Source of the DNA: Aradus depressus
Lineage: Eukaryota > Arthropoda > Insecta > Hemiptera > Aradidae
Length of the DNA: 64,000 nucleotides
Direction of reading: 5' to 3'
Assembly: GCA_963662175.1 (NCBI GenBank)
Contig: OY759221.1
Span: 14,919,027 to 14,983,026, forward strand
Position numbers and translations under genes: made by a program. The notes beneath the pieces were generated by a model that saw only the letters and a list, made by a program, of their open reading frames with translations, did not search any database and was not told the origin of the DNA. Positions 32,390-42,807 of the stretch are shown here, piece by piece; position 1 is the stretch's first letter; each line of letters begins with the position of its first letter.

Positions 32390-32740
32390 TAATTTATTTA
32401 TCGTGAATAAATCCTTTTTAATCTGCCTTTATTTTTTTTTACTAATCCTTGAATATTTTTATACTAATATTTAATTTATCTACTGTCAATGTATCCTTTT
32501 TACTGGGCGTTTATTTTGTTTACCAAACGTTAAATATTATTCTATTAGCATTTAGTTTATTTACTGTGAATATATTCTTCTTACCGTGAATTTCTTTTTT
32601 TTACTATTCGTTTACTTTTCTAACCGTGATATAAATTTATTACTTTGAATTTATTAATCTTGTAAATGTGAATTAATTTTGTTACTGTGAATAATATGTT
32701 TTCTACTGAACTTTAATTACTGTGCATTTAATTTTCATCC
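32390..32740. repeat. Degenerate minisatellite, about 22-25-bp period
   Basis: A motif like TTTACTGTGAATTTATT recurs about a dozen times with drift (ttatcgtgaataaat, ttactgtgaatatatt, ttaccgtgaatttctt, aaccgtgatataaatt, ttactgtgaataatat, ttactgtgcatttaat). Confidence 0.6.
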
Positions 32741-33016
32741 AATTATTTTTACCAATTAATTCCAATCAAAATGTATTGTTTTGTTCATCGCAAAACTCGG
32801 TATTATGAAATTGGAGTGGGAAGGCAGGTGAATCAGAAAGAGGGTATCGACCTTATTCAAGTAGGGACATTAACCTCTTCTATTTTGTAAATCTTTACTA
32901 TGGTTTCAATTTATTTGAATAATGTATTCGATATAAAATACAATGAAAAACATTTAAGAGGTAGAGATCTGGATTTGAGGCAGCCCCTGCTGTGACATTG
33001 GTGCGTTGCTCCATCT

Positions 33017-33250
33017 TGGCACCTGTCATGGAAGACTTTAATTATGTGGTCTTATCGCCTTCTACCAGAGGGCTCTTTCGTCGTTCTGGTGGATATGAGT
33101 CTGACTCTACTATGGGAATTTTAAGTTTTCCCTACACACGTTTATTCACCTAGAGTGGAGGTCTTTAACGAGTATTTAACATAGTACAAGCGGAGTTACT
33201 TGATGTCTATTCTCAGAACTTTCTGAGATTTCCCGCATAATGTAGATCTC
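33017..33250 (-). mobile_element. SINE-1, diverged
   Basis: 'tggtcttatcgccttctacc', 'gttctggtggatatgagtctgactctactatggga', 'aacgagtatttaacatagtacaagc'. The head is missing. Confidence 0.75.
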
Positions 33251-33499
33251 CTTGCTCATGATCAGACATGGTCTTGTCTTGTTCTACCAGTGGGCTCATA
33301 TTTCTGACGACATAGAACAGTATGGTGGGAAGGCCTATGATGTCAACATGGATTTACCTTGTTATTACAATATTATCGTTATGTAATTAAAATGTTTCCA
33401 CTTTATGAATTATATATTACAGTCATTAAATCATAGAGTCGGACATATGTACATGTGATTAATTATAACAATAATAGTTAAAAAAAACAGTATGAAATA

Positions 33500-34600
33500 A
33501 CTTTGAGAGTGGAGAGGGAGAGAGAGTGGTCTATAAAAAAAGCTTGGTTCATATAAGAAAGTACTGTAATATCCTCATCACATATATTTTTTTTTCTCTT
33601 TTTTATTATTATTTTTATAAAATACTACCAATAATACACTTTTTAAAATACATATCGCTGCCATGCGATACAATATAAACATTCCTTTGAAATATATCCT
33701 ATGGAAATTTATTTATCGTTCTTTGACGCCCGATAACTTTGATTGTTTTGTTCCCTTCTCAAATCTCAGGACACACTTTGGAAATTTAATAAGAACTTTT
33801 TTTGGTAAGAAGCAATTTTTTGATAGGACTTACAGTTTTCGGCTGAAACGTCTAAAAGGGAATGAAACGTCTAAAAATATGTTTCAAAATGGCATTTCAG
33901 AACCGGTTTCGGCATGCAAAAAATTGTATTGCTCATAAAATGTGTCTTTTAGTTTTTTTTTCTCTTTGTTTTTTTAGTTTCTACAACTTTTACATGAAAC
34001 GATTTTTGGTTAGGACATAAATGAGGAGTTTGGAGCCAGAGCGGACCAACTGGTTGAAACTGAACAGGTAGAAAATTGCAATTGAAAATTGAGTACATTT
34101 TGTTTATCTCCATAAATGGGCCCCAAATATTTATTTATATTTGAAATTTTAGAATAGTATTGGATGAGTGATCCCTTTTTGTGTTCTATAAAGTTTTTGA
34201 AGGCCGTATGATCCATTGTGACTTTGAAAATATATGCACAAAATACTTGTGGACTAAACTTAAAGTGCTGCTATCTATCACTGAAGTGAAGAATCTAAGT
34301 GATCCACACTGGTTTTGAAAAAGGGAACCATGCCAACATCAGGATGGTAATAACTCATTTTCCGAAAAATTGTGGGTTGGTCCGCTCTGGCTCCAAACTC
34401 CTCATATATGAGTAGTATAATATAAAATGTACTTACAATTTGTGATCTAAGTTTTCGTCCGATTGCTACCAAAATCTAGTCAGGTCTAAGATAGCACATG
34501 TGACTTCTTCATTTCAAATTCTTAGCTACAATCGTTTCTGAGTTAGAGCGCACACAACTTTCCAATCTCATATACACGCACACACACCTTTATGTTGTGA
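33500..34600 (+). repeat. Family B copy split by a MITE
   Basis: 'catataagaaagtactgtaa' at the left, then 'cgctgccatgcgatacaata', 'gataggacttacagttttcgg' and 'aatggcatttcagaaccggtttcggc' to 34018. After the MITE, 'gtccgattgctaccaaaatc', 'cacatgtgacttc' and 'gagttagagcgcacacaactttcc' follow to the AC-rich end. Confidence 0.7.
34021..34405. mobile_element. MITE with 30-bp perfect TIRs
   Basis: Left ATGAGGAGTTTGGAGCCAGA + gcggaccaac, right its exact reverse complement at 34376-34405. 385 bases, no transposase. Flanks (aggacataa | atatgagtag) suggest at most a TA-type target duplication. It interrupts a family B copy, so it arrived later. Confidence 0.85.
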
Positions 34601-34700
34601 ATATTATATCTGATAGATAAAAAAAAAATAATAATAATAAATGAATTAAGAGAAATAAGATAAATGAGTAATGAAGAATATTGATATTAATTAGTAATTG

Positions 34701-35205
34701 CAGTTTTCTATGTGACTTTATTCGGAGCTGCTCTAGACAAGATCCGGTGGCTGTCATTGAGCTAGGAAGAGACGGTATGGTAGTTGGCTCGATGGACTGA
34801 CATCGATTATGAATGATCTTTGTATAGTTCGACTATCAATTTGAAATTCAACATTTGCAACAAATAATCACAGTTTTCTATGTGACCTAATTCAGAGCTA
34901 CCCCAGACAAAATCCCTATAGTTGGTGATTGTCATTGAGCTAGGAAGAGAAGGTATAGTAGTTGGCTCGATGGACTGACATCGATTATGAATGATCTTTG
35001 TATAGTTCGACTATCGATTTGAAATTCAACATTTGCAACAAATAATCACAGTTTTCTATGTGACCTAATTCAGAGCTACCCCAGACAAAATCCCTATAGT
35101 TGGTGATTGTCATTGAGCTAGGAAGAGAAGGTATAGTAGTTGGCTCGATGGACTGACATCGATTATGAATGAGCTTTGTATGGTTCGACTATCGATTTGA
35201 ACCTC
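34701..35205. repeat. Tandem array, 170/178-bp unit, three copies
   Basis: Units start 'cagttttctatgtgac' at 34701, 34871 and 35049. Copies 2 and 3 are almost identical. Copy 1 lacks about 8 bases ('tatagttg') and is more diverged, so the latest duplication was of unit 2/3. Confidence 0.93.
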
Positions 35206-35459
35206 ATTGCTTATTCCATTAAGTCATCTTTGTCTCTCTTATCTTCCCTCTCCCTCTCTTCCCATCCATCCTTTGTGTTGAGTTCTATTGAGTCTCTTTT
35301 TTTTTGCGGGGGATTTTTCTCCTATTATTATTTTTTCAATTATTTACCCATACAATGTAATATAAAATATTGCAATATTAATTCTCCAGCTTTGCGAAGT
35401 ATCTAAGTAATGTAATAGTTCAAAAATGTTTACACAGGAATTTCATTTTTTTCAATTCT

Positions 35460-35700
35460 CTGATAAAAAAAAAAATTGTGAAGAAATTTTGTGTAATGGA
35501 AAAAAATGTGTTTTCAACGAAATTTCACGTTTCAACGACTCTACACGTTTTGATAATTTTCCCCCGCTCTAACCCAGAAACGATTGTAGCTATGAACTTG
35601 AAATTTGAGATGCTGATGTCACATGTGATTAGATGGAAGATGTCAAGATCTGATCAGATTTTGACGGAAACCTGACGAGAACAAAGCCACTTGACTATGG
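35460..35700 (-). repeat. Family B fragment, reverse
   Basis: 'ccccgctctaacccagaaac', 'cttgaaatttgagatg', 'tgtcacatgtgattag' and 'gatctgatcagattttgacgg' match family B in reverse complement. Confidence 0.65.
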
Positions 35701-35867
35701 GGGTCTAAATACATTTATACAACCAAGTATATTTATTAACTATCTATTAACTCTTCAAATAAAATTTATAGAAAATCCAGAATGACTTATTTACGCGAAA
35801 AAATTGATCTTAAAATACATGATACTAATTTAATTTGTAATTACAAAAATGCACTCAGTTTTGAGAT

Positions 35868-35960
35868 AATAATAAATTTATTTCCGTTAAACCAATACAT
35901 GGTAATAGGATACGTCAAAAGAATTTATATATTAAGATAGCTTATAAATTAGATTTATAA
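35868..35960 (+). repeat. Dispersed repeat shared with 63543-63632
   Basis: 'tttccgttaaacc' then 'catggtaataggatacgtc' and 'aagatagcttataaattag' recur in the same order at 63555-63630. Confidence 0.7.
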
Positions 35961-36999
35961 CTACTTGAGTCTAACTCATAGGACAATATAGGTAGCACAC
36001 ATAGCACATAGGCACGATAGGACAATACGAACAAAGTTAAAGGGCTCCAAAGAATGTACAATTAATTACGTAGGAATTGTTTAAAGTAAAATGATTCAAT
36101 TGTAGGTTAAGGCAACGAAATTTAAATTATTAGATGTTTTTTTAATAGAAAGGATAACAAAAAGTAAAAAAAAAACAACTATTTATGTGCCCATAACAGA
36201 ACTTTTTATGTACCAACCACGTTTTTACAGAGCACACACTCTTCCCTTTCAAACTCATTCTAGATTGAAGTTACTGGGTACAAAAAGTAATTCTCACCTA
36301 TACCCATCAATTCCTGTACGATGAATTTTAGAAGGGGGGGGGGGTAGTTTTCTGTAAAAAGGGGTTGTTGGGAAATTTGTGAGACATGACGTAAGATCGG
36401 CGTAATATCGATATTGAAAAAAGTGTATTTTTTCAATGCACAGTCAATCATTATTTTTCCTTTCATATTACCATCATCGTTTCTGGTCATTTTTTATGGT
36501 TAAGTGTTACTCTTAAAGTAGTAATTTTCTGTTTTTTCTTCTTAATCTATTGAAAAGATAATTGCTCAGACAAACTCGTATACATTATATCGAATGTAGT
36601 TACCTCAATCAGTGACCAATAACCGATGGTTCGAAAAACACTGACAACCAGTCGTTCGTTGTGTAAGAACAAACGGGCGTGATCAAATCTTGTCTTTAAT
36701 TTGCTCGAGATAGTTGTCAGAAATTACAAAGTTAAATTTTTTAACGATAAATTAAATTTGCCTTCATATTTAAGTCACTTTAACCAGGTCTGAACAACTT
36801 GGAGCGACTTTCTAGACCCGGACGTCGGAAACTAGTTTCCTCACGTCCTAGAGACCTCTTGCGTAAGTTTCTGCATCTCAGTTGCATTTTTAGTGCAGCG
36901 GGATTGAGTAAAATTTTTTTAACGACAATTAGTATCATAAAAATTGTGATTTTGACTCAAAAATTTTGGAAATTACAAAAATAACTTGAACATTATTAC
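35961..36999. other. Unassigned intronic sequence
   Basis: G run at 36337. At 36789-36858 a GC-richer stretch lies between an acceptor-like 'ctttaaccag' and a donor-like GCGTAAGT, but no coding match was seen. The rest is plain. Confidence 0.35.
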
Positions 37000-37275
37000 T
37001 TCCTTAGCTACACGAAGTATAAGAGGAGTTATGTAATCAGTCATAAAATTTGATGTTTTCCAATCGATAACTCCCGATAGAATGAATGTATCGATACAAA
37101 ATTTTATATGTGGATCCAGTACCCCATAAGGACGACACCAACGGATTTTCAGTCAGATCGGCCAAAAAGAAAGGGACATTATAGGAAGGGTGTCGATTGG
37201 TTTTGAAGGGGAACGAGTACATAGTTGATTAATTCGTGCTGGGGAAGCACATTGACATATATTGACCGACTACTT
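37000..37275 (-). repeat. Family A copy, reverse, single monomer
   Basis: Short but with both ends: 'cttccttagctacacgaagtata' and 'attcgtgctggggaagcacattgac'. One monomer is visible between them. Confidence 0.8.
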
Positions 37276-37470
37276 TTTTACTTTCTCACCTGTTTGAAGT
37301 AATCCGTCTCAAATTTGATGTTGATTTTACAGCGGACATTCGAATTCCTATTTCTAAAAATGAAAAAAAAAAAATCCTGTATAAGTGTGTATATTTTTGT
37401 GAAGAGGGATAGACGCGAAATTTGATATGTGAATCCAAAACCCTATAACGACGACATCTATTGATTTTCA

Positions 37471-37790
37471 AGGGCGCCGGTAGCTCAGTGGTCTGCGTGC
37501 TTCATAACCCGACCGAGGCCCTTAGTTTATTTTATCTGGGAGGTAAAATAAACTTAAGCACGCCGTCCTTCCGATAGGATGTTAAGCTATGGTCCCGAGC
37601 TTGTACGATGTCAGGTACTCGTTAAATACCACTGCCCTATGTGAATAAAAATTTAGGGTAGGCAAAATTTAGGACTCCCACAGTAGAGTCGGGGTCATTT
37701 CCACTAGAGTGACGAAAGAGCGCTCTGATACTAAGCGATATGACCTCGTAGTTAAAGCCCGGGCATGAGTCATTAAACCTAACCTAACCT
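37471..37790 (+). mobile_element. SINE-1 with target duplication (reference copy for body)
   Basis: Starts GGGCGCCGGTAGCTCAGTGG, with the A box TAGCTCAGTGG. The piece between the A and B boxes is deleted in this copy. The body runs from 'ttatctgggaggtaaaataaac' and 'cacgccgtcctt' through 'ctcgttaaat', 'gaataaaaatttagggtagg' and 'gtgacgaaagagcgctctg' to 'ctcgtagttaaagcccgggc'. The tail is CATGAGTCATTAAACCTAACCTAACCT in two parts. Target duplication CTATTGATTTTCA / CTATTGGTTTTCA (37458-37470, 37791-37803). Confidence 0.93.
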
Positions 37791-37865
37791 CTATTGGTTT
37801 TCAGCCAAATCGGACAGAGAGAAGGGAAGATTAACTGCCGATGAATGTTTGAACATTAAATTTTA

Positions 37866-38196
37866 GTTAGCTATTATGACTCATGCCCGGGTTTTAACTA
37901 CGAGGTCATATCGCCTACTACCAGAGCGCTCTTTCGTCACACTGGTGGACATGAGCCCAACTCTACTGTGGGAGTCCTAAATTTTGCCTACCCTAAATTT
38001 TTATTCACCTAGGGCAGTTGTCTTTAACGAGTACCTGACATCATACAGGCTCGGGACCATCTCGGGACCTTCGGATGGCGAGCTTAAGTTTATTTTACCT
38101 TCCAGATAAAATAAACTAAGGGCCTCGGCCGGGTTTCGAACCCACGATCTTGAGCTCAGAAGGCAAGCACTCATATCACTGAGCTACCGGCGCCCT
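37866..38196 (-). mobile_element. SINE-1, full length with intact A and B boxes
   Basis: On the - strand it reads AGGGCGCCGGTAGCTCAGTG, then 'gagctcaagatcgtgggttcgaaacccggccgagg' (B box GGTTCGAAACC), then the full body. Likely target duplication ATTAAATTTTA / ATGAAATTTTA. Opposite in orientation to the SINE-1 75 bases upstream. Confidence 0.92.
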
Positions 38197-38415
38197 TCAT
38201 GAAATTTTATATTTAAATTTAAAAAAACAAAACATAAGAACAACACCTTTTGATTTGAGAGAGAAAGAGACAACTCAAAAACCAAAACTCACTATCGACA
38301 CAAAGGTTACTTTGATGATTTTTAGCCCAGTCGTTTGGTTTTGTAGGGAGAACGAAAATTTATTTGGTAATCGTGCTGGGGAAGTACATTGCCGGTGATT
38401 CACACACAGACGATT

Positions 38416-38799
38416 GACGTAAGTGCAATATGCAGTGTGCAATCTGTAAACGTAACGCGTTAAGCGAAACCATAATGTAGGAAAATGTTGTTTTGTTAAT
38501 CTTCTCTGGTCTCTGGGCTACTCGACGGACTGGAGCGTCAATCAAAATATCTCCTAGGCAATCCGATCGCAATCGATGTGATTGTCTAGTGAATTGGGAT
38601 CTGAGGATCGGATTGTTCCGATCGGGCAGTCCACGCATGCGTATAGGCAACCAGATTGTCTGTTATCTTCTAGCAATTTCAGAGCAATCACGTCATACGA
38701 TCTGATTGACTCAATATCGTCTAGTTATGGTTTTGTGTACTGCGTCTCAAACATTGATATACTAAAAATGTAACTGTTTTAAAATAAGTGTTCCTTTTT
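38416..38799. other. Unassigned segment with repeated GATCG and CAATC motifs
   Basis: Between 38535 and 38710, GATCG, GATTG and CAATC recur in both orientations (gcaatccgatcgcaatcgat, ggatcggattgttccgatcg), enough for local hairpins. Perhaps an old foldback element; ends not found. Confidence 0.35.
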
Positions 38800-38985
38800 G
38801 GGGCCTTGGTGGCCGTGTGAGTTAGAGCGTAGGGTTTTGGTTGCATGGCTCACCATGGTTGCGGGTTCGAATCCCATCAGGGAGACAGTTTATTTTTTTA
38901 GATAAAACTGCCTCCTAGGGCCTTGGATGTTGTAAATAACACTATTATGCATTGTGCATAAGGCCAATAGAAAAAATAATAGAAA
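38800..38985 (+). mobile_element. SINE-2 copy, best preserved head
   Basis: 'ggggccttggtggccgtgtgagttagagcg' starts a tRNA-like head with a good B box ('tgcgggttcgaatcccatca'). A short body with 'ttttttagataaaactgcctcc' follows, then 'attatgcattgtgcataaggcc' and an A-rich tail. Confidence 0.8.
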
Positions 38986-39204
38986 ATAAATCGGAGTTCT
39001 GCATTATGGAGCCGTACTATGTGAAAGAAGATCGAGTAGGCTTTGCTTCGCATACACTCCAAAGCGCTTACAGTATTTCCTGTTCCTGTTTCTGTATAAT
39101 TTCGCCTCGAACAGCAAATAAAATTGTATTTATTCGGTTATTTCCTGATATTCCGAATACATTTTTTTTTTATCTATGTCGATATAGTGGGAACAAATAA
39201 AGAG

Positions 39205-39605
39205 AACTACATGTGTGTCTATGAACACGATAACTCCCGATAGAGTGAATGTATCGACACGAGATTTTAATGTAATGAATATATCGGCACATAAGTTCAT
39301 ATGTCATTTTAAAAGGCCATAAAGGATGACGTCTATGTCAATTCAAAACTCAATTCAAAAATCCCAATAACTGCATAATGAAATGAATGGATCGACATGA
39401 AATTTTATATTTAAATTCAAAACCTCATAAGTACAATGTACCACCAACACACAATTTAGTATGAGGATTCAGAAATCCCAACTAAGTCAATTTTTTTGAT
39501 TTTTGAATAAATGGTCTTCTGGTTTTGGAAGGGGAGCAAAAAGTGAATTGATTAATTTGTTCTGGGGAAGTACATTGCGGGTGATCCACCTACGACTTTT
39601 TTTTC
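39205..39605 (-). repeat. Family A copy, reverse
   Basis: 'cgataactcccgatagagtg' to 'tctggggaagtacattgcgggtgatccacctacgac'. Only the palindrome end is complete. Confidence 0.8.
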
Positions 39606-39640
39606 TTTGTTCTGAAATTAGTTTTGGAGACATCGTTAGT

Positions 39641-39878
39641 TAGCTAGTTATTGTGACTCATGCCCGGACTTTAACTACGAGGTCGTATCGTCTCGCCTAC
39701 TACCAGAACGCTTATTCCTCACTCTGGTGGACATGTACCTGACATCTTTCAGGCTCAGGACTATCGCCTAACATTCGGACGGCGGACTCAAGGTTTTTAT
39801 AACCTAAGGGCCTCTGCCGGGTTTCGAACCCGCGATCTTGAGCTCAGTAGACAAACACGCTGACCTACTGGCGCCCTT
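39641..39878 (-). mobile_element. SINE-1 with target duplication
   Basis: Head intact on the - strand (B box GGTTCGAAACC); part of the body is deleted after 'tggtggacatg'. CATCGTTAGT flanks both sides (39631-39640, 39884-39893). Confidence 0.92.
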
Positions 39879-40334
39879 ATTATCATCGTTAGTGATCATG
39901 CACATTTTCGCAGATAACATACAGTAAATACTACTCAGTGCTGCCAACATTACAATACTAGACTCTATGTAAATCAAATAGTAAGTATATATAAGGCCCA
40001 TGTACTGGGCTCCATCTCCATCTTACATAATGCAAGCTCCCAGATTATATAACACAGGGGGAACTTTTATGGCTTTCCTTCCAATCTGTTTTTTTTTCTT
40101 CTTATTTTTGTCTTCTTCATTCTATTATACTACTATTTCACTTAATTTTTTACATTTTTTATACTTTAGTAGAAAAAAGTATTGTACTCGTGCGAAAACC
40201 CGAGAGTTTTTAACGGAAAAGGTCCCCTAAAAACGTTTGACCATTTTCGTGATGATATCTCTTTGTCTCCCAAGTTTTAATAGCCTTTGACCTGAGATGT
40301 ATTTGAAGGGTCGCTCTCTGCAAACTGACTTAGT

Positions 40335-40395
40335 TCATAACTAGACCTGACGATGGTATAAAGCCGAAACCGGTAGTTATATATGTATATATTTC
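40335..40395 (+). other. CTGA-GA...GAAA-CCGG motif, hammerhead-core-like
   Basis: CTGACGA, a small stem-loop (TGGT ataaa GCC), GAAA, CCGGTA. An outer pairing CATAACTA / TAGTTAT encloses it, with 'gac' left over. The order matches hammerhead ribozyme core elements but the three extra bases break the core. Also common as a terminal motif in retroelements. Confidence 0.3.
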
Positions 40396-40429
40396 TTTAG
40401 TGGAATAGACAATATTTCAAAAATAAGTT

Positions 40430-40547
40430 TGTTTTATCTATATATCTCTTTGTGTTTGTGTGTATGCGATCGGAACTTTGTAAGCGCTTTAACTCAAAAA
40501 CGATTGTAGCAATGAATTTGAAATGAAGATGTCACATGTGCTAACTT
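40430..40547 (-). repeat. Family B fragment, reverse
   Basis: 'cgctttaactcaaaaacgattgtagc', 'aatttgaaatgaagatgtcac', 'atgtgctaacttaga', then cut by a SINE-1. Confidence 0.7.
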
Positions 40548-40783
40548 AGACAGTTCGACACCCGGCCTAGCCCTTTATTTTTTTTATCACATTGAACACG
40601 CTGTCCTTCGAATCGTGAGCGATGCTCTCGAGCCTGTGCGACGTCAGACCCCTATGCTCGTTAAAGACCCCAATCGTAGGAGAATAGACAGGCAAAATCT
40701 AGGACTCCTTCAATAGTCGGCTCATGTTCACCATATCGACGAAAGAGCGCTCTAGTAGTTAAATGCCGGGCATGAGTCACAAC
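40548..40783 (+). mobile_element. SINE-1, diverged
   Basis: Begins inside the B box ('gttcgacacccggcctagcc') and runs to 'gccgggcatgagtcacaaca'. One of two consecutive same-strand copies. Confidence 0.83.
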
Positions 40784-40802
40784 AATAAACAGACCTTCTA
40801 TA

Positions 40803-40997
40803 GTATAACTTGAGCACGCCGTCCTTCGGAAAGGAACGATAAGCGATGCTCCCAAACCTGCGCGATGTCAGTTACTCGTTAAATGCACCTACTCTACATA
40901 ACAAAAGTTCGGTAGGTAACATTTAGTTTCCCCACTATAGAGCGCTCTGGTAGTAGGCGATATGACCTCGTAGTTAAAGCCCGGACATGAGTACTCA
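40803..40997 (+). mobile_element. SINE-1, diverged, second of a tandem pair
   Basis: 'cttgagcacgccgtccttcgg' to 'ctcgtagttaaagcccggac'. Separated from the previous copy by about 20 bases and diverged from it, so not a recent tandem duplication. Confidence 0.83.
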
Positions 40998-41425
40998 GCC
41001 AAGTTGTTGAAGCTTCACGTTGACATAATGAGGTGGTCGTGATTTGCTCCTTCTAAAGTTATTCCATGGACTGGGATCTAATCGAAACATTAACGGCCTC
41101 CTCTGGAACTAATGTGACAACATGATTGCATCATAAAGTTTTTTTTTAATAGCGGACAGACGCACAGACATTTTGAAGCTATTAAGTGCTGTTTTATTAT
41201 TCTTTCACCTTATACATTCTTTGTCTTGTTAACTTTTTTATTTTAATTCCCCAGGGGTACCCCTGTTGTTATGAGCTGTTGACTAAGTTTTATAATTAAA
41301 TTGTTATTGATTTTTGATTTGGCTGAAATTCTATAGACTTTTCATTCCTCTATTATACGTCAAAGTAGAGGAATTTCTGAGGACTGCGAACTTGAATGAG
41401 TTGTATTCCAGAGAAAAGTATATTT
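40998..41425. other. Unassigned intronic sequence
   Basis: Plain sequence with a short T run at 41142. No feature supported. Confidence 0.4.
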
Positions 41426-41468
41426 TACTTCCCAGCTATACGAAGTATATGAGAAATTATGTAATGTA
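41426..41468 (-). repeat. Family A hairpin-end fragment
   Basis: 'tttacttcccagctatacgaagtat' then 'gagaaattatgtaat', nothing else of the element. Confidence 0.78.
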
Positions 41469-41935
41469 GCTACACCGTCACTATAGTAAATCCTCCCCGA
41501 CATCTTTAGAGGAATTGGCTTCGAGACTTCCTCAGCGACCCATGAGCTGTGGACTCATAAGGGGACTCACCGATGGGTGACCGACCCGCTCCATGACTCC
41601 TGGGCACTCCTTCGTCAGACTTGGAGCATATTACATGTGAACTCTATAGTGGCAGATTAATAAATATTCGAAAGAAAACAAACTATGAATTTGGGAAAAA
41701 AAGAGTTATTATTTTCATTGAGACAATGGCGCTTAAGCATCGGGTTCACGTGTCGGAGTGGGGGGATCCCGAGACATGCCGAAAGGCTCTGACAACACTT
41801 GAGTTCATTACCGACGGTAACCCCCTTCCCCACATCACTTGCACCGAGAGCATCCAAACAACTTCAGTATTATTATAATTGCTTGCACAAACACTAATGT
41901 CTATTTGTTTATATTGATTCAACCAATCCTAATGC
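41469..41935 (+). other. Unassigned, partly GC-rich
   Basis: 41480-41620 and 41720-41860 are less AT-rich. A + frame in the second part reads MALKHRVHVSEWGDPETCRK and continues some 30 codons. No family recognised; likely element debris. Confidence 0.3.
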
Positions 41936-41939
41936 CAGA

Positions 41940-42335
41940 AAGCAGAGAAAAACGAAGAGAGGAGATACAAGAGGAATGGGGGAGAACAAAGAGGAATATT
42001 GGAGAGGATTATGGAAGAGAGGATAAGATAGAGGAAGAGGGAGAATAAAGAGGAAGAGAGGAGAATAAAGAGGAATAGGGGAGAACAAAGAGGAAGATTG
42101 GAGAGGATTATGGAAGAGAGGATAAGATAGAGGAAGAGGGGAGGATAAAGAGGAATAGGGGAGAACAAAGAGGAAGATTGGAGAGGATTATGGAAGAGAG
42201 GATAAGATAGAGGAAGAGGGAGAATAAAGAGGAAGAGAGGAGAATAAAGAGGAATAGGGGAGAAACAAAGAGGAAGATTGGAGAGGATTATGGAAGAGCG
42301 GATAAGATAGAGGAAGAGGGGAGAAGAATCGATTT
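41940..42335 (+). repeat. Purine-rich tandem array with alternating 99/80-bp spacing
   Basis: The + strand is almost pure A+G with sparse T. The phrase 'gagaacaaagagga(a)' starts near 41982, 42081, 42161 and 42260, giving spacings of 99, 80 and 99. The long units carry an extra 'agaggaagagaggagaataa' block. Confidence 0.9.
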
Positions 42336-42807
42336 GGACATTAACATAAATATTGTATGATTGGATATATATAATTGTATTTTTATTATTTCATAACAAT
42401 TGATAGATATGATATCACCGCGTATCACGAAAATTTTTATTTCCAGTGGAAGTTCGATTATTAAAACTGATGTGGTTTGAAAAGGCGACCTGATATCGTT
42501 AATTTTATCGGATCCGAATGACTATAATCAACAATTTTATCTACGTGTGGAACATTCAAAGAGTACAAAGCTTAAAAAAAATTAATTAAATATAAAATAT
42601 AAAGTTGGAATAACCATGCTCTTCGTTGAATGAAATAATGTCAAATAATTGACACATTGCGATATTCCGGGGGTGGATTAACCGTGTTGCGGCTTAACTT
42701 ATTTACGTGCCGATGAACAATGTTTAAATGTTTAATGATAGGAAACAATTTCACGAAAGTATTTGCAAAAACTAGAGAAGAAAAAATAAAGAATAGCAAT
42801 TTTATAC
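42336..42807. other. AT-rich sequence beside the mariner remnant
   Basis: May contain the rest of the mariner 3' part, but no terminal repeat was found. Confidence 0.35.

Larger units (their letters stand above)
37276..38415 (-). repeat. Family A copy carrying two nested SINE-1 insertions
   Basis: Starts 'ctttctcacctgtttgaagt' and ends 'gtgctggggaagtacattgccggtgattcac'. When the two SINEs and their duplications are ignored the monomers read through ('gacgacatctattgattttca | gccaaatcgg' and 'tttgaacattaaatttta | tatttaaattta'). The repeat was therefore present before both SINEs. Confidence 0.88.

Noticed and set aside
36789..36858. Possible exon between an AG and GCGTAAGT
   Set aside because: Acceptor has a poor pyrimidine tract and the encoded sequence (SRPGRRKLVSSRP) matches nothing known to me.
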